A DNA stretch of 64,000 nucleotides from Guillardia theta CCMP2712. Lineage: Eukaryota; Cryptophyceae; Pyrenomonadales; Geminigeraceae. A program made the translations under genes and the position numbers. Positions 11,775-23,105 of the stretch are shown piece after piece. The first letter of the stretch is position 1. Each line of letters starts with the position of its first letter. The DNA is taken from NCBI RefSeq assembly GCF_000315625.1, contig NW_005434612.1:391038-455037 (forward strand). Reading direction: 5' to 3'. The notes under the pieces were generated by a model. The model made no database searches and was not told the origin of the DNA. It saw only the letters and a list, made by a program, of their open reading frames with translations.

Positions 11775-14652
11775 TTCAACCCTATCCCCCGTTCTGCCTC
11801 CACCTCTCCTTCTGGACCCGCTTCCTCCTCCTTCCCTTGTTCATCTCCTCCTCCCTCCTGCTAGCGCTTTCTCCACAATAACTGCCTTCCAATCCTCACC
11901 GATCGCTTGCGTAGGAGATCCCTGAGGTTCTTGACTTCTGCCTCAGCTGATCCTCCGAGAAATTCTCCTGCTCAGGGTCGAAACTCGTCTCGGATAGCCC
12001 TGCCAAACTTGTCACAACCTCTGAACTCCTTCATGGCATCTCCTGCACTCGCCCCTCCCCCTCCCCCTCCCCCTCCTCCTTCACGTCCTCTCATCACATC
12101 CTCTATTCTTCTCTTCTTTGCAACATCCGCTAACTTCCTTTGCTATTCTCGGACTTGCCCTCGCACCTTCCTCTACACTCGAGCCGCTTCCTACCTTCAT
12201 TCCAATGCGACTCCTCCGGGTCAAAACTCTTGGAGTTCTGCACGGGCTGAGAGTAAAACGGTGAGATCGGCATCAAAGGAAATGAGAGATTATGGGGACA
12301 AACAGACAACCAAAGCGCTAGACACGTAAGAGGGAACAGAGAGGATCGGCAGACCTCTTTCCTGCCATTTCTCTCATCTGATTCCTCCGGATCATAGCTC
12401 GACTGACAAGATCACAAGCATGTGAGACTCATTCCAGAGATGTCATCGGAGTCCGACAGACTTCACCTCCGCAAGGGAAGATGTAAACGATCTGCCATCC
12501 AAACTGGTCATGCATGGACCAACAGAAAACAACAGGGATGGGGAGACAGGACAAGAAGAGTGCGCTTGTCGTTTCAACTCACTTGTTGGGAAAGCTCAAC
12601 AAGTCTGGATCGAAGGACATCTGAAGGGTGAAGACTCAACCAGCACCAGCACCACGTCGAGCTGAAATGGATGGTCGTCGATCAAGATGTGAAGTTGACT
12701 CACCTCACTGTTCTCAGGGAAGACGTCAAAGTTGTCAGGATCGAAGGATTTCTGGAAACGAAACACCTCAGCCCCATCTCCTTTCATGGCCATCGACAGG
12801 CACAGCCGTCAGTGTCTTCACTCACCTCCCTCTTTGTGTTCTGCACAGGGAGGACAGAGCAAGACTGCCGAGCACGTCAACTCACATCGTGGCATGCAGC
12901 AAGGGCCTCTTACCTGACTCGCTTCCATGGCGCTCTCCGGATCAAAGCTCTTGCGCGCAAAAGTCAGCGAGGAGGTTGCAATGGCAGCGACCCGGGACCT
13001 TCTCTGATGCAAGTAGCGCACCCAGCACTTCAGGGTCGAAGGATTTCTCGCTGGGACTCAATGCTCAGATGCTGTTCGAGTGAGCATGCCCCCTTCACGC
13101 GCTCTCATTCCTGCCTTGCTGCTCTCCTTCCGTCCTCCAATCGCCCCCTTGTCTTACCTCGTTATCGACATCTGGCGGAATGCTTCACTCTCAGGATCGA
13201 ACGATTTTTCACTCATGAAGCCTGAAAAACAAACCGTCACTTCACTTTCTCCTTACAACCGCAAGTAAGCTCCCCCCAGCTCCCATCCCCCATCTCAAGG
13301 ACGACTTCCTTCACGTCCCTCACCCATCCTGTCCGGATCGAAAGATGCTTGCGAGTAGAGCGACTCCCTGTCTATGTCTGGATCGTAGCTCCTCTCCCCG
13401 CTCAACTTGGTGACCAGCATCTCCGGATCGAAAGATTTCTCTGCTGCGAGAATAAGAGCAGGCGATCAGACGTGCAGCAGGCCTGAGAGGTAGCTCAGCT
13501 GCTTCAGGTATCGATCCGGGTCGAACGATCTCTCGCTGCATTATCGTCAAATACAAGTCTCCTCCTCGGACCCTCTCCTCTCTCCCCGGCTCACCCCCCG
13601 CCCCCCTCACCTTTCTCTCCCTCCCTCCCTCCATCTCTGCCGCTCCTCATCCCTCACCTTTCCACGGCTGCTGCGAACTTTGAGCTTTCGGGATCGAAGC
13701 TGACCTCACTGTACACGGAAAACTGCGAGCAAACGCTCAAGAGAGTTAAGAGTCAAGCTCTAGTGAACTCACCTGCTTTGAGATGGAAGTTGGGTCGTAA
13801 CTTCGCTCCCTGCCAAACCTTTCATTGTGATTCTCCCCAGGGAAATCTTTCACACCCTCCCAAGCTCGCATGCTCGTTCTCGTCGATGGATACGAAAGAC
13901 ATCTGGGGTCGGAGGGACGTCACAGGAGGAGAGAAGGCGGCTGCTTCTCAGTCACACGCCATCACCTGGCTCATCGCAAACGATCGCTCCGTCATCCTGC
14001 TCGGTTTCCCGGGGGATTAACATAAGAGGAAGAACATGTGCAAGGAGCACCTGCTGCTCTGCTGCTCGACTCTCCTCTTGCCGAGTTCTTGCTGGCTCTG
14101 AAAATCTCGCTGTTGTTGCGCCTACAGAACTTCTTCAGCTACTCACTTCGCTTCTGTCGGCTCACTTGGAGGGGAGTCAACTTGACCGCCTGTCGCATCA
14201 GCCATATCTGTGTGAGCGTCAAACCGAGCAAGCGGCAACTCCTGCCGCCATATGAGAGCTTGCCTCCATCTGTTGAGCTCCCCTGAAGATGGACAGCCGG
14301 ACGAACGATCCTGGACTTTCAGCTCAGACAGGCAGGCAACAGCATCTACAGGCTTCTACCAGGAGTTCCGAGCATCCTCGAAGTGATATCGACGATACTC
14401 TGTCAAGATCGTAAGATGCGCCTGTGCTCGTATGCAGGCTTCCTATCTAACCATGCTCCTCGTTGGAAGGCCATCGATAGCTGCCAAGACATCTCCTGGC
14501 TTGATCAACCCTGAGCGATGAGCCGATCGCCCTGAAGTCTCAGCGTCATCGAGGAGGTTTCATTTGAGTCGCTCAGCACCTTCATGTAGCATCTGCACCA
14601 CATAAGGCTGAGCCGATGTGATCTGTAGCCCAACACCGCAAGGCTTGGCCAT
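11156..14652 (-). CDS. PDZ protein with repeated S-F/Y-D-P motif exons
   Basis: Many short exons on the minus strand. The first four (about 14652-14230) assemble into one PDZ domain: GVGLQITSAQPYVVQML, AHRSGLIKPGDVLAAIDG, SIVDITSRMLGTPG and SFVRLSIFRGA. About 17 exonic copies of a short motif follow, consensus [EKR]-[KRA]-S-[FY]-D-P-[ED], roughly every 13-16 residues inside exons. Motif sites lie near 13795, 13695, 13525, 13430, 13385, 13335, 13200, 13040, 12945, 12745, 12605, 12395, 12220, 11980 and 11655, with degenerate copies near 13990, 13890 and 12475. An acidic exon (about 11430-11545) and a helical C-terminus (LHRLQESLSRLERM) end at a stop at 11156. The repeat's role is unknown. The first ATG may be preceded by another exon. 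Confidence 0.6.
11395..11432 (+). repeat. (TTCTCC)n array in an intron
   Basis: Tandem TTCTCC hexanucleotides lie in a minus-strand intron of the PDZ/SFDP-repeat gene. A second array, CTGCTC x about 9, lies at 11715-11772 in another intron of the same gene. Confidence 0.85.
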
Positions 14653-14699
14653 GCTTGCGGCTGCAGGAGACTTTAGATCTCGCAAACGTCTACTCTCAA

Positions 14700-15774
14700 T
14701 TCGACAGTCATGGAGAAAGTCCATCAACTGTTTTCATTGACTTGTTTGATGTTCATTGTCCTTCGCTATCTACTACAATATTTCGTCTCCCTTTGATTGA
14801 ATACATACTTGTGCATTCGTCAATTTGTTCCTCTCTCTTCGCTCCCCTCCCTTCCTCTCCCCCCCTCCCTCCCTGACTGCTTGCTATGTTTCTGCTTGCC
14901 TGCCTTGCAGAGTCTGATCCCCTCTTGCCTTCCTCCTCCTTCTCTCCTCCTTTCCCTCCTCCTCCTCCTTCTTTCCTTCATTTTTCCCCTGTCTCTGTCC
15001 CTGTTGTCGTCACAGGATGTTCTCCAACAAAGAATAAATTTACGGCGGGGTATGAAGATTAACACCAAAGAACATTATTTCAATATTAAGACAGTATTAC
15101 GCTATATAATATCAAATATATACTCAATGCTTCAAATGGTCATGAAATTGAAAACCACTCGAGGACATTGAAAGTCTTTGCGGCAAACATGAACCCCTAC
15201 CCCCAGATACCCCACGAAATGGGAGGGTAGGAGGTCCAACGACCCATTTGGCAAACGGTGATCCTGTAGGGGTACATTCATCCATTATTCCTCTGAATTT
15301 GTAGGGTGGGGTGAAAAATTCAGGGGGTGGGTCTGCAGGATATGGTAGGGTCCTTTCTCTACGAAAAGGCAAGAGGATAAGGGGGTACTGGTGAAGGGAT
15401 GCCACGGGTGGGGTACCCTGGGTGTACAGGGGGTGGTCATCCTGGAATTTCCACCCCTTCCGATAGGAATTCTCACTACCCCACCCTGTATTTCATGGGA
15501 ATTGGAGGGCAAGTGATGCTGAGCCAGGAGGGGGTAGGGGGGTGGGGCCTGTTTTCACAACCTGATTGACAAGCGAAAATGATTCAGAGGAAGACGAGAA
15601 GAGGTGGAGATGAAGAGGAAAGAAGATAGTGGAAGACACGAAGAGGTGAGGTAGCAGCTAGAGAAGGAACTGCTGCTTGATCAGAGCAGGAGAAGAAACT
15701 GCTGCCTGATCGAATCGTTCTGGAATATTTTGTGATTGCCGTAAATAAGGGAGATCTGTAAAGTTTGATCCACC
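14700..15774. other. Intergenic, divergent promoter region with GGGGTAGGGG block
   Basis: Lies between the 5' ends of the minus PDZ-repeat gene and the plus ZZ/PDZ gene. 14820-15000 is pyrimidine-rich and 15030-15130 is AT-rich. 15180-15555 is a G-rich block with GGGGTAGGGG, GGGGTACC and GGGTGGGG words like those at 30.9 and 47.3 kb. No coding sequence is seen. Confidence 0.5.
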
Positions 15775-18700
15775 ATGGCTTCAACCCAGTTACAGTCGAA
15801 CTTTGAGACCATAGAACAGGCTCTGAACGATACTGTCCTTGAGATGAAATGCCTCAAAGGACACCTGCTTACTCCCTTCACGCTCGCTTATTCCCAGTCC
15901 TTTCGTTGCGACAAGTGCTCTACCGTCATTCGCTCAGCAGCCATTGCGTTCATCATCAAGTCAATCAAGGAGAGCAATGATTCCTTCGCAATAATGACTG
16001 AGAACGAGATCGTGAACACTGAAACTTTCAAAAAAATGCGGGAACGAGCGCATGAGATATCCAAGATGCACAGGTCCGATGACGACAAGCACAAAACTTG
16101 GCGATGCAACACATGCGACTTCGACGTTTGCTACGACTGTGCGCTCATGGCGGTGAAGGAGGCAGAAGCAGAAGAGCTGGCACACCAGCATGAACTGGCG
16201 GAGATCGGCGACCAAAAGGTCATGATCGATTGCACTTCCGACCCCGAGGTGTCGCGGGTGATGCCAGAGGAGGTGGAGCCATACTTCTCGGACGTCAAGA
16301 TCCTTCCTGATGGTGCGTTTGTGTTGCTGGAGAACGGAAAGGCGGGCAGGATCCCACTGGCCAAGTGCCTGCAGCTCTTGAGCTTGTCTCAGACGGCGAG
16401 CAAGGAGAGGCTCGTGGGCTCAAGGCGCTACCCGGCGAAGCTTGGCATGCGGGTGAAGCTGTCAGGTCAGTGCCATGACAGCTTTCTCAACATGGCGAGC
16501 GGAGGAGGAGTAGGAGAGATTGTTGACAAGGACAAGGGAGGGCTGTTCTGTCACGTGAAGTGGGAGAGGACTGGAATGACGACCTCTGCCATGACTGGTT
16601 TCCATGAGGAGGAGGGCTCCTGGGGGATCCGCCTGAATCGCATCTCACCGCAGCTCGCTCAAGTCTCGCACATTGACGACGGAGCGCTGGGAGGGGACGG
16701 CGAGAGGCTGTACAACTACCTGCACCACGGGGATCACGTTGTCGCGATCAACCACGTGCCGATCTCGAGGGTCAGCAACGTCAACCAGTACGAGTTCGGG
16801 CCTGTGGCCTCCAAGGTGAGGAACGGGGGTTTGTGCTGCTGGTGGGGAGGATGGAGGGACTGACGGAGAGAGGGCAGGTGACGCTGACACTCGTGGATGA
16901 CTCGGAAAAGTGGGACGTGGAGGTGCTGCGAACGAAGGTGGAGGAGGAGCATGACGCTTCAAACATTCACCCTCGGGGGATCTACCACCTTGAGTTCGTC
17001 GGTGAGGACCTTGCCTTCGATGCGATGGTGGAGACCTCGTACGCTCAGTTCAAGAAGGAGGGGATCTGCTTGCACCAGTGCCCAGTCATCGAGGAACCTG
17101 CTAAGTCCATCGCCTTCCTCGGAGTGGGAAAGGCTCGCTACCTCGTCATCGAGCTCTATGACTCGGGGTTCAAGAAAGGGATGGCCAAGGGAAGGCAGGC
17201 CGACGGCAGGAAGGAAGAGGCCGACAGCCAAGAGTTCGCTTACGATCTGCAAGATCTCCTCGATTACCTGAACCTGGGCAAGCAGGCAGATGTCGTTGAT
17301 CCAAGTGGACGCGACCAGGACGACGTGTTTGAGCAGATGTCGGACTGGATGCAGAATCTCTTCAACACGTTTGGAGTCCCTTCGGAGAAGGGAGGATACG
17401 CAGGGAGCGTGAAGGAGTCGGAGGCGTCGGGGGTGACGAAGAAGACGAAAGGGACGGAGAAGGAGCTCAACAAGTTGTTCAACGAGTGTAACGTGTCGTA
17501 CAACACTCGCAAGAAGATTGCCGAGAAGAGCGGGCCGCAGCAGCGCAAGATCTTGGAGAGCATCTACACGTCGAGAAGCGTGAGATGATGGTGAGAGCAA
17601 CCTTGATGTCGCTGACGTTGGCGTGCAGTACAAGTACCACGCCCTCGCCCTCAACCAGATTGACATGAAGCCCAACGAGCGGCTGGAGTTTCGGAACCAT
17701 CCCCCCCTCCTCCGCGCGATCTTCTGCAACGACTTGGAGGTGCTGAAGAGGCTGCTGGATTCTGGAGCGGACGTATACAAGAGGAGTCAGTTCCAGTTCC
17801 AGCTGAGCGGGTTTCAGCTGGCCGTGTACCTGGGCTGTCTGGACGCGATCAAGCTGATGAGCGAGAAGGCGCCCATCGACGTTGACTTCTGCTTCAACCC
17901 GGAGGCCAGGAAGGCCTCTAAGGAACTGACGCGCGTGCTCGGGAGGATGACGGAGGTCCAACATGACATGGACACACTGAGGACCAGATATGAGGCTCTG
18001 AGCGCAAAGAGGGAGGGCGGGGGGCGGCAGGCGCTGCTGGACGAGATGGAAAGGATCAGGGGCAAGCTCTCCCTGGCCAACCACAACCTGAAGCTGATCG
18101 AGGAGAAGGCGAGGGAAAGCCTCGAGCTCAAGCTGGAAATGGACGCGAGCGTCGTGGACCTGAACGCGCGGTGCCCTTTGATCCTGGCCTGCGCCAGCAA
18201 GAACCTCTACATGATCGTTTTCCTCACCCTCCTCAACGCGCAGACGGAGGTCGGCATCCCCAGCGTCCCAGGGAGAGCAGGGAGCCCGATGAAGCTGACG
18301 GCATGGTGCGACCTTCACTTCCCCATAGGCTCCTACCTCCTGCGGCAGCAGTTTGACCTCCTCGAGTCTCGCGGGTTCACGCAAACGCTGCTGCAAGAGC
18401 CTCTCTTCACCGTCTTCTACCACTGGGTGTCTGCCCCCCCCTGGGAGAGCTCGTGGAACCAGGAGGAGGACTCCCTCCTCCTCAAGCTCGCAGCTGAGCT
18501 GGAGAAGGACTGGGCCCTGATCGTGCGCGAGTTTCCCGGGAGGAACGCGAGGCAGCTGAAGAGGAGGCATCGCCTGCTGATGCAGGACACGAAACAGGAG
18601 GAGGACATATTCCATCTGGGCATGTCATTCTCGCAGCTGCAGGAGGGGATGCGGCACATTGGCCTGTACCCGCACGTGCTGAAGGACTCGCGGCTGGAAA

Positions 18701-19927
18701 GATTGTTCATCCTCTCCAAGCATCCCAACAAGAAGAAGCTGTTTGCTGGGGACAGCGAGGCTGCGCTTGACTACGTGAGCATCGAGAGGAGGAGGCTTGA
18801 GGAGATGAGCATCGGATACGAGCACTTCGACTGGATCCTCAAGGTGGTCTGCAAGAAGTACCTGCGGGGCATGAAGAGGAGCGACTTCGTTCACCGCTAC
18901 TTCATCAGCATCCTCACGGCCCCGGCGCAGGAGGAGGGAGAGACGCAGATTGAGCAGCTACTCAACCACCTCGCTTTCTCCTTCGGAGTCCACATGCCCA
19001 TCCTCAAGATCCGCTGGAACCTGCACAAGCCTCTCATGCGCTACCAGCGAGCCGACGTCATGCAGACGGCGGCGGCGATGGAGGAGATCGAGTCTGACTT
19101 GGACGAGGACGAGGACGAGGACGAGGAGGTGGAGGGGCTGGTGGTGCCGCAGGGCTCGTCGAGGGCGAGGAGCGTGGTGTCAGCGTCAGTCACGCTCGAC
19201 CCTCGCAAGCCCAGCGACTTTGCCAGGATGATCGACAACCCCGTCAACTTCCAGGCGAGGTACAACATGTCCAAGGCCGCCTCCCAGCTGCAGTCCAGCG
19301 AGAACAGGAGCGCGAGCTCCAAGACCTCGGCGACGAGGAAGGGGAAAGTGATAAGGAAGATGCAGGAGGAGGAGACGGTGAAGGCGAGGTACCAACGAGC
19401 CATTGCTAAGACTTGTGGGCACAACCGGCAGGTGCAGGACCTTTCCTCGCAGATGGTCGAGAATACGCTGTCCTCCGTCCTGATGCGCAGCACGCTGACG
19501 ATGGAGGAGGAGGCGGAGACGTCGGGGGCAGACCTGCTGCGGGATAAGAGCAGGATGGATCAGAGCATGGAGGAGATGAAGTACTGGACTAGAGTGAAGA
19601 AGCTCGAGCAGCATGAGATGAGAGCTGTCGATGACCCTCAACCAGGTCCATCCTCCCTCTTCCTCCCTCTTCCTCCCTCTTCCTCCCTCTTCCTCCCTCT
19701 TCCTCCCTCTTCCTCCCTCCCCCCCCCTCACAACCTTCCTTCCTCTCTGCTTTGCATCTGCTTCTATCAGCCTTCTTCTCCTAACGTTGCCTCTCGTTTC
19801 CACAGGCCGCAAGAGCCTCAAGATGAAGACCGACGGCTTCATCGACAGCACAGCTCACTTCCCGACCCTCAACATCTTCAGCGACTACTCAGTGCTGACA
19901 GGAACGCAGAAGAAGAAGGGACAGTGA
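15775..19927 (+). CDS. ZZ-type zinc finger / PDZ / ankyrin / SANT multidomain protein
   Basis: Four exons, 15775-16815, 16878-17579, 17629-19645 and 19806-19927, keep one frame and give about 1293 residues. A split Cys-rich finger (CLKGHLLTP...FRCDKC, then WRCNTCDFDVCYDC) occupies residues 25-125. A PDZ-like fold (GDHVVAINHVPIS, GPVASKVTLTLVDD) is cut by the first intron near residue 347. Two ankyrin-like units (PPLLRAIFCNDLEVLKRLLD) start near 590, with a coiled coil after them and further helices near 760. A SANT/Myb-like stretch (WNQEEDSLLLKLAAELEKDW, then NARQLKRRHRLL) lies near 855-900, then acidic and basic tails. ZZ fingers and SANT domains bind proteins, often histone tails; whether this acts on chromatin is inference. 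The third intron (19646-19805) holds TTCCTCCC repeats. Confidence 0.75.
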
Positions 19928-20012
19928 GGAGAAGGAGCGACCTTGACGAGAGGAGGAGGTGGAGGAGGAGGAGGAGGAGGAGGAGGAGGAGGAGTATTGA
20001 TCTTGTACTATG

Positions 20013-22321
20013 CTACACGTTCATTGCCGGCATGAGAGGCCTCATACTTGACCGAGAAGAATCTTCGGATCCACTGCTTCTCCTGCTCTCCTCCTCGCAC
20101 TTGGCAGAGAGCCGCTGGAAGCGCGAGCTGACCCTCCTGATCTCGTTGACCACATCGTCGACTGAGTAGGAGGAGGCCGGGAAGATGGAGGGGTCTGATT
20201 CTCTCCTCCTCACCCTCATCTTCTCCTTCTTCTCCTCCTTCTTCTCCTCCCTCGACTTCTCCTGCTCTACGGGCAAACCCAACCACAGCGACAACCCGAC
20301 GCTCTGGTCGCTCACCATCTTCACGTTTGCCTTGCGGAATCTGAAAAGAAAATCACGTTAAACACCTTCCTTCGCTCCTCTTTCCGACTCTTCTATCCCA
20401 ATCCCCTTCTCCTCCTGCCCCTCCCCGCCTCCTACCCTTCTTCTTTTTCTCCTACCCCTCCCCTTCCGCTCCTACCCTCTTCTTGTCCTCCTACCCCCCC
20501 CCTTCTTCTCCTACCCTCTTCTTGTCCTCCTACCCCTCCTCTTCTCTTCTTCTTGTCCTCCTACCATTCCCCTTCCGCTCCTACCCCTCCCCTTCTCCTC
20601 GCCCTCTCTCCTCTCTACCTGTACAACTCGTTCCCCGCCTGCAAGGCAGCTGTCAGTCCTGGACATCTCTGCCCCGCATATCCCCGCTTCCCCTCCCCTC
20701 CCCTCCCCTCCCCTCCCCTCCCCTCCCTCCTCGCACCTTGTAGAACTCCCCTATCATCTCAAGTGTCTGCATCGACTCGCCGAGCCCCTCGTTCTCTCCT
20801 CTCATCGTTGCCCTCCACCACTGCTGTATGATCCTCGCAGCGCACGCAAACACTTTCATCTTGCACTTGTTGTGCTCGATCGACACCATCAGCCGCATCT
20901 CCTCCCCCGTCAAGTTCAACCGCCGAGTCACGTTCGCCGTTACCAGCGCCATGATCAGCGGCATGCCGAAGATGCTCACGACCGTCGCAAACCTCCCAGC
21001 GTGAGTCTGCGGAAACATCTTCCCCTCTCCTAAACGGCCAAGTGTCAGCCCTCTGCTCCACTCCCGCTCTTTCCTCCCGTGCCCCTCTCGCTCCTGCGTT
21101 CCTCTTCTTCTCCTTCTTGCACACTCCCTTGCCCTTGCCCTTGCCCTTGCCCCCCCCAANNNNNNNNNNNNNNNNNNNNNNNNNNNNNNNNNNNNNNNNN
21201 NNNNNNNNNNNNNNNNNNNNNNNNNNNNNNNNNNNNNNNNNNNNNNNNNNNNNNNNNNNGAGGAGGAGGAGGGAGGAGAGAGGAGGAGGAGGAGGAGGAG
21301 GAGAGAAGATGGAAGACCTCTGCGAGACAGGTCAGCGAACGTTTAGCGATCGTTCAGTCTCATCACCAGCGATCCGCACGAGGTAGGATGTGGTCCCGTG
21401 CAGTAGTGTGACGCAGAACAGCAGGATGATGGCGGGGTTGGCCGCCATGGCGATCTTGAAGGCAAGGGATCGGCGAGAGTTAAGGTTCTCCATGACGAGT
21501 TGGATGGTCGAGTCGTCCTTGAGCAGATGCGAGTTCTGTGACGTCTTATGAGGTGCTGAAGATGCGGAGTAGAGGCGAGAGGAGGGGAGGGGAGGGGAGA
21601 AGGAAAGGAGAGGGCAGGAGCGAGGAAGGGGATGGGGAGGTAGGGAGGCTTTCAAGACCTCAAGGTCGAAGTATTTGAGGTAAGTTCGTTCGAACAGCCA
21701 TCGGAGGATGTGATAAATCCTGAGGAACATGACGGCGCACATGATTGACTCGAACCGGTACAAGATGCGCCTCCTCATCACGATCATCTCGATGTCCGAG
21801 TAGAAGAAGGGGAAGGTGTGCAGGCAGTTGAGCAGCAGCTCCACGATGAAACCAGCGAACGCGGCAGAGGTGAAGATTTCGAGGACGGGAGGCTTCACGC
21901 GAATGAAGTTGTACTTCCTTTCCTCTAAAAGCTCTTGGATGTCATTCAGTTTCATCTTCGTCCTGAACCTGTCGCTGAGCACGAACAGAATTGCGACCGT
22001 GATCATGCTCTGAATCATCTTCAGGTCGTTCCTGCCGCATTTCCTCGTTCCTTCGGCTCGTATCTTGGCGATCAACGTCGCATTCAGGGTGTACGCCTTG
22101 TAGTCCGAGGAGGCACACTCCTCGTTGACGCAGATCGCAAGCAGCAGACTGAGCAGGAGGTTCAACAGACCCGTCGAGTCTCTCTCGTCAACGCACCTGA
22201 TCGCCGCCAGTGCAGCCAACAGCTTCTGTCTCAAATGAAGTCTCAATTGCAGCGTCCTCAAACACTCGCGATCTCTTCTGTTTGATATCGTCGCCTCCTC
22301 CCCTTTCACCCGCCGCCGCAT
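20013..22321 (-). CDS. Small-conductance Ca-activated (SK-type) potassium channel-like, pore exon missing in assembly gap
   Basis: Exons at 22321-21659 (S1-S4 region), 21535-21367 (S5), [gap], 21029-20737, 20638-20619 and 20341-20013. S5 reads ANPAIILLFCVTLLHGTTS. The exon after the gap opens in phase 1 with EGKMFPQTHAGRF, which continues the GYG of a K+ selectivity filter, then S6 (FGMPLIMALVTANVTRRLNL) and a calmodulin-binding-like helix (ACAARIIQQWWRATM). SK channels pass K+ when calmodulin on that helix binds Ca2+. A 20-nt microexon (20619-20638) joins S6-proximal sequence to a charged C-tail. The pore helix itself is not in the visible sequence. The N-terminus upstream of 22321 is uncertain. 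The gene converges with the ZZ/PDZ gene. Confidence 0.7.
21160..21259. other. Assembly gap (100 N)
   Basis: Exactly 100 N flanked by (TTGCCC)n/poly-C on the left and (GGA)n on the right, so repeat collapse is the likely cause. It falls where the channel pore exon must lie. Confidence 0.98.
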
Positions 22322-22439
22322 CCTCCGCACTGCAAGGCAACCAGGTCATGGAAGCACTCGAATCGACAGCTGCTACCGAGGAAGGACTCCTGGTCCACCG
22401 ACTTCTGCGAGAGGGTGATAGAGACGATGGAGATGGTTG

Positions 22440-23105
22440 ACGCGGGACTTTCATTATGGACCATGATGAGAAGCTAACAGTCACGGGCCTGATAGAATCA
22501 TCAGCAAGACACTCCAAGACAGATGAAACACATGTCACTTGTGATGAACAACAACGTTGTTCATCAACACAGCATACTGTGTGTGGTAGAGTTGTGTGTG
22601 GTAGAGCAGGCTATTCTTGCGTTCTCTTCTCCTCTCCTGTTGCCATTCCTCTTACATGGCGTGCAACGGGGGCTGATCGGCTCTTACTATCTCCTCGATC
22701 CGCATATCTGCATCTCGCTCCTCCTCTCGTCCTCTCTCCTCCTCTCGTCCTTTCCTTCTTCGCGCAACAGAGCCATTTCCCTGCCCCAGTCATGTTTGAT
22801 GGGCACTCTTTTGACCTCTATAACGGTTTCATAACCGTCAGGATAAACCGTTTGACAAGGAAAAATGGCTGAGCCAACTTGAGGAGGAGAAGAAGATAAA
22901 CATGGTGGAGATGAGATGAAACTAGAGACGAGGATGAAGATGAGGATGAGGATGAGGATGAGGATGAGGATGAGGATGGAAGAGGAGGAGGTCATGAGGA
23001 GAACCTGAATGGGGGTAGGAAAAGAGCAGGAGCAGAAGCAGCAGCAGGAGCAGGAGCAGGAGCAGGGGGAGACTGAGGGATCAAGATGAAGTGGGAAGAA
23101 ACAAG
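22440..23105. other. Divergent intergenic region
   Basis: Separates the channel gene (-) from the propeller gene (+). Contains a GATGAG hexanucleotide array (22932-22978) and a GGAGCA array (about 23043-23067). No gene is recognised, though the channel's first exon may lie in 22330-22460. Confidence 0.5.
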
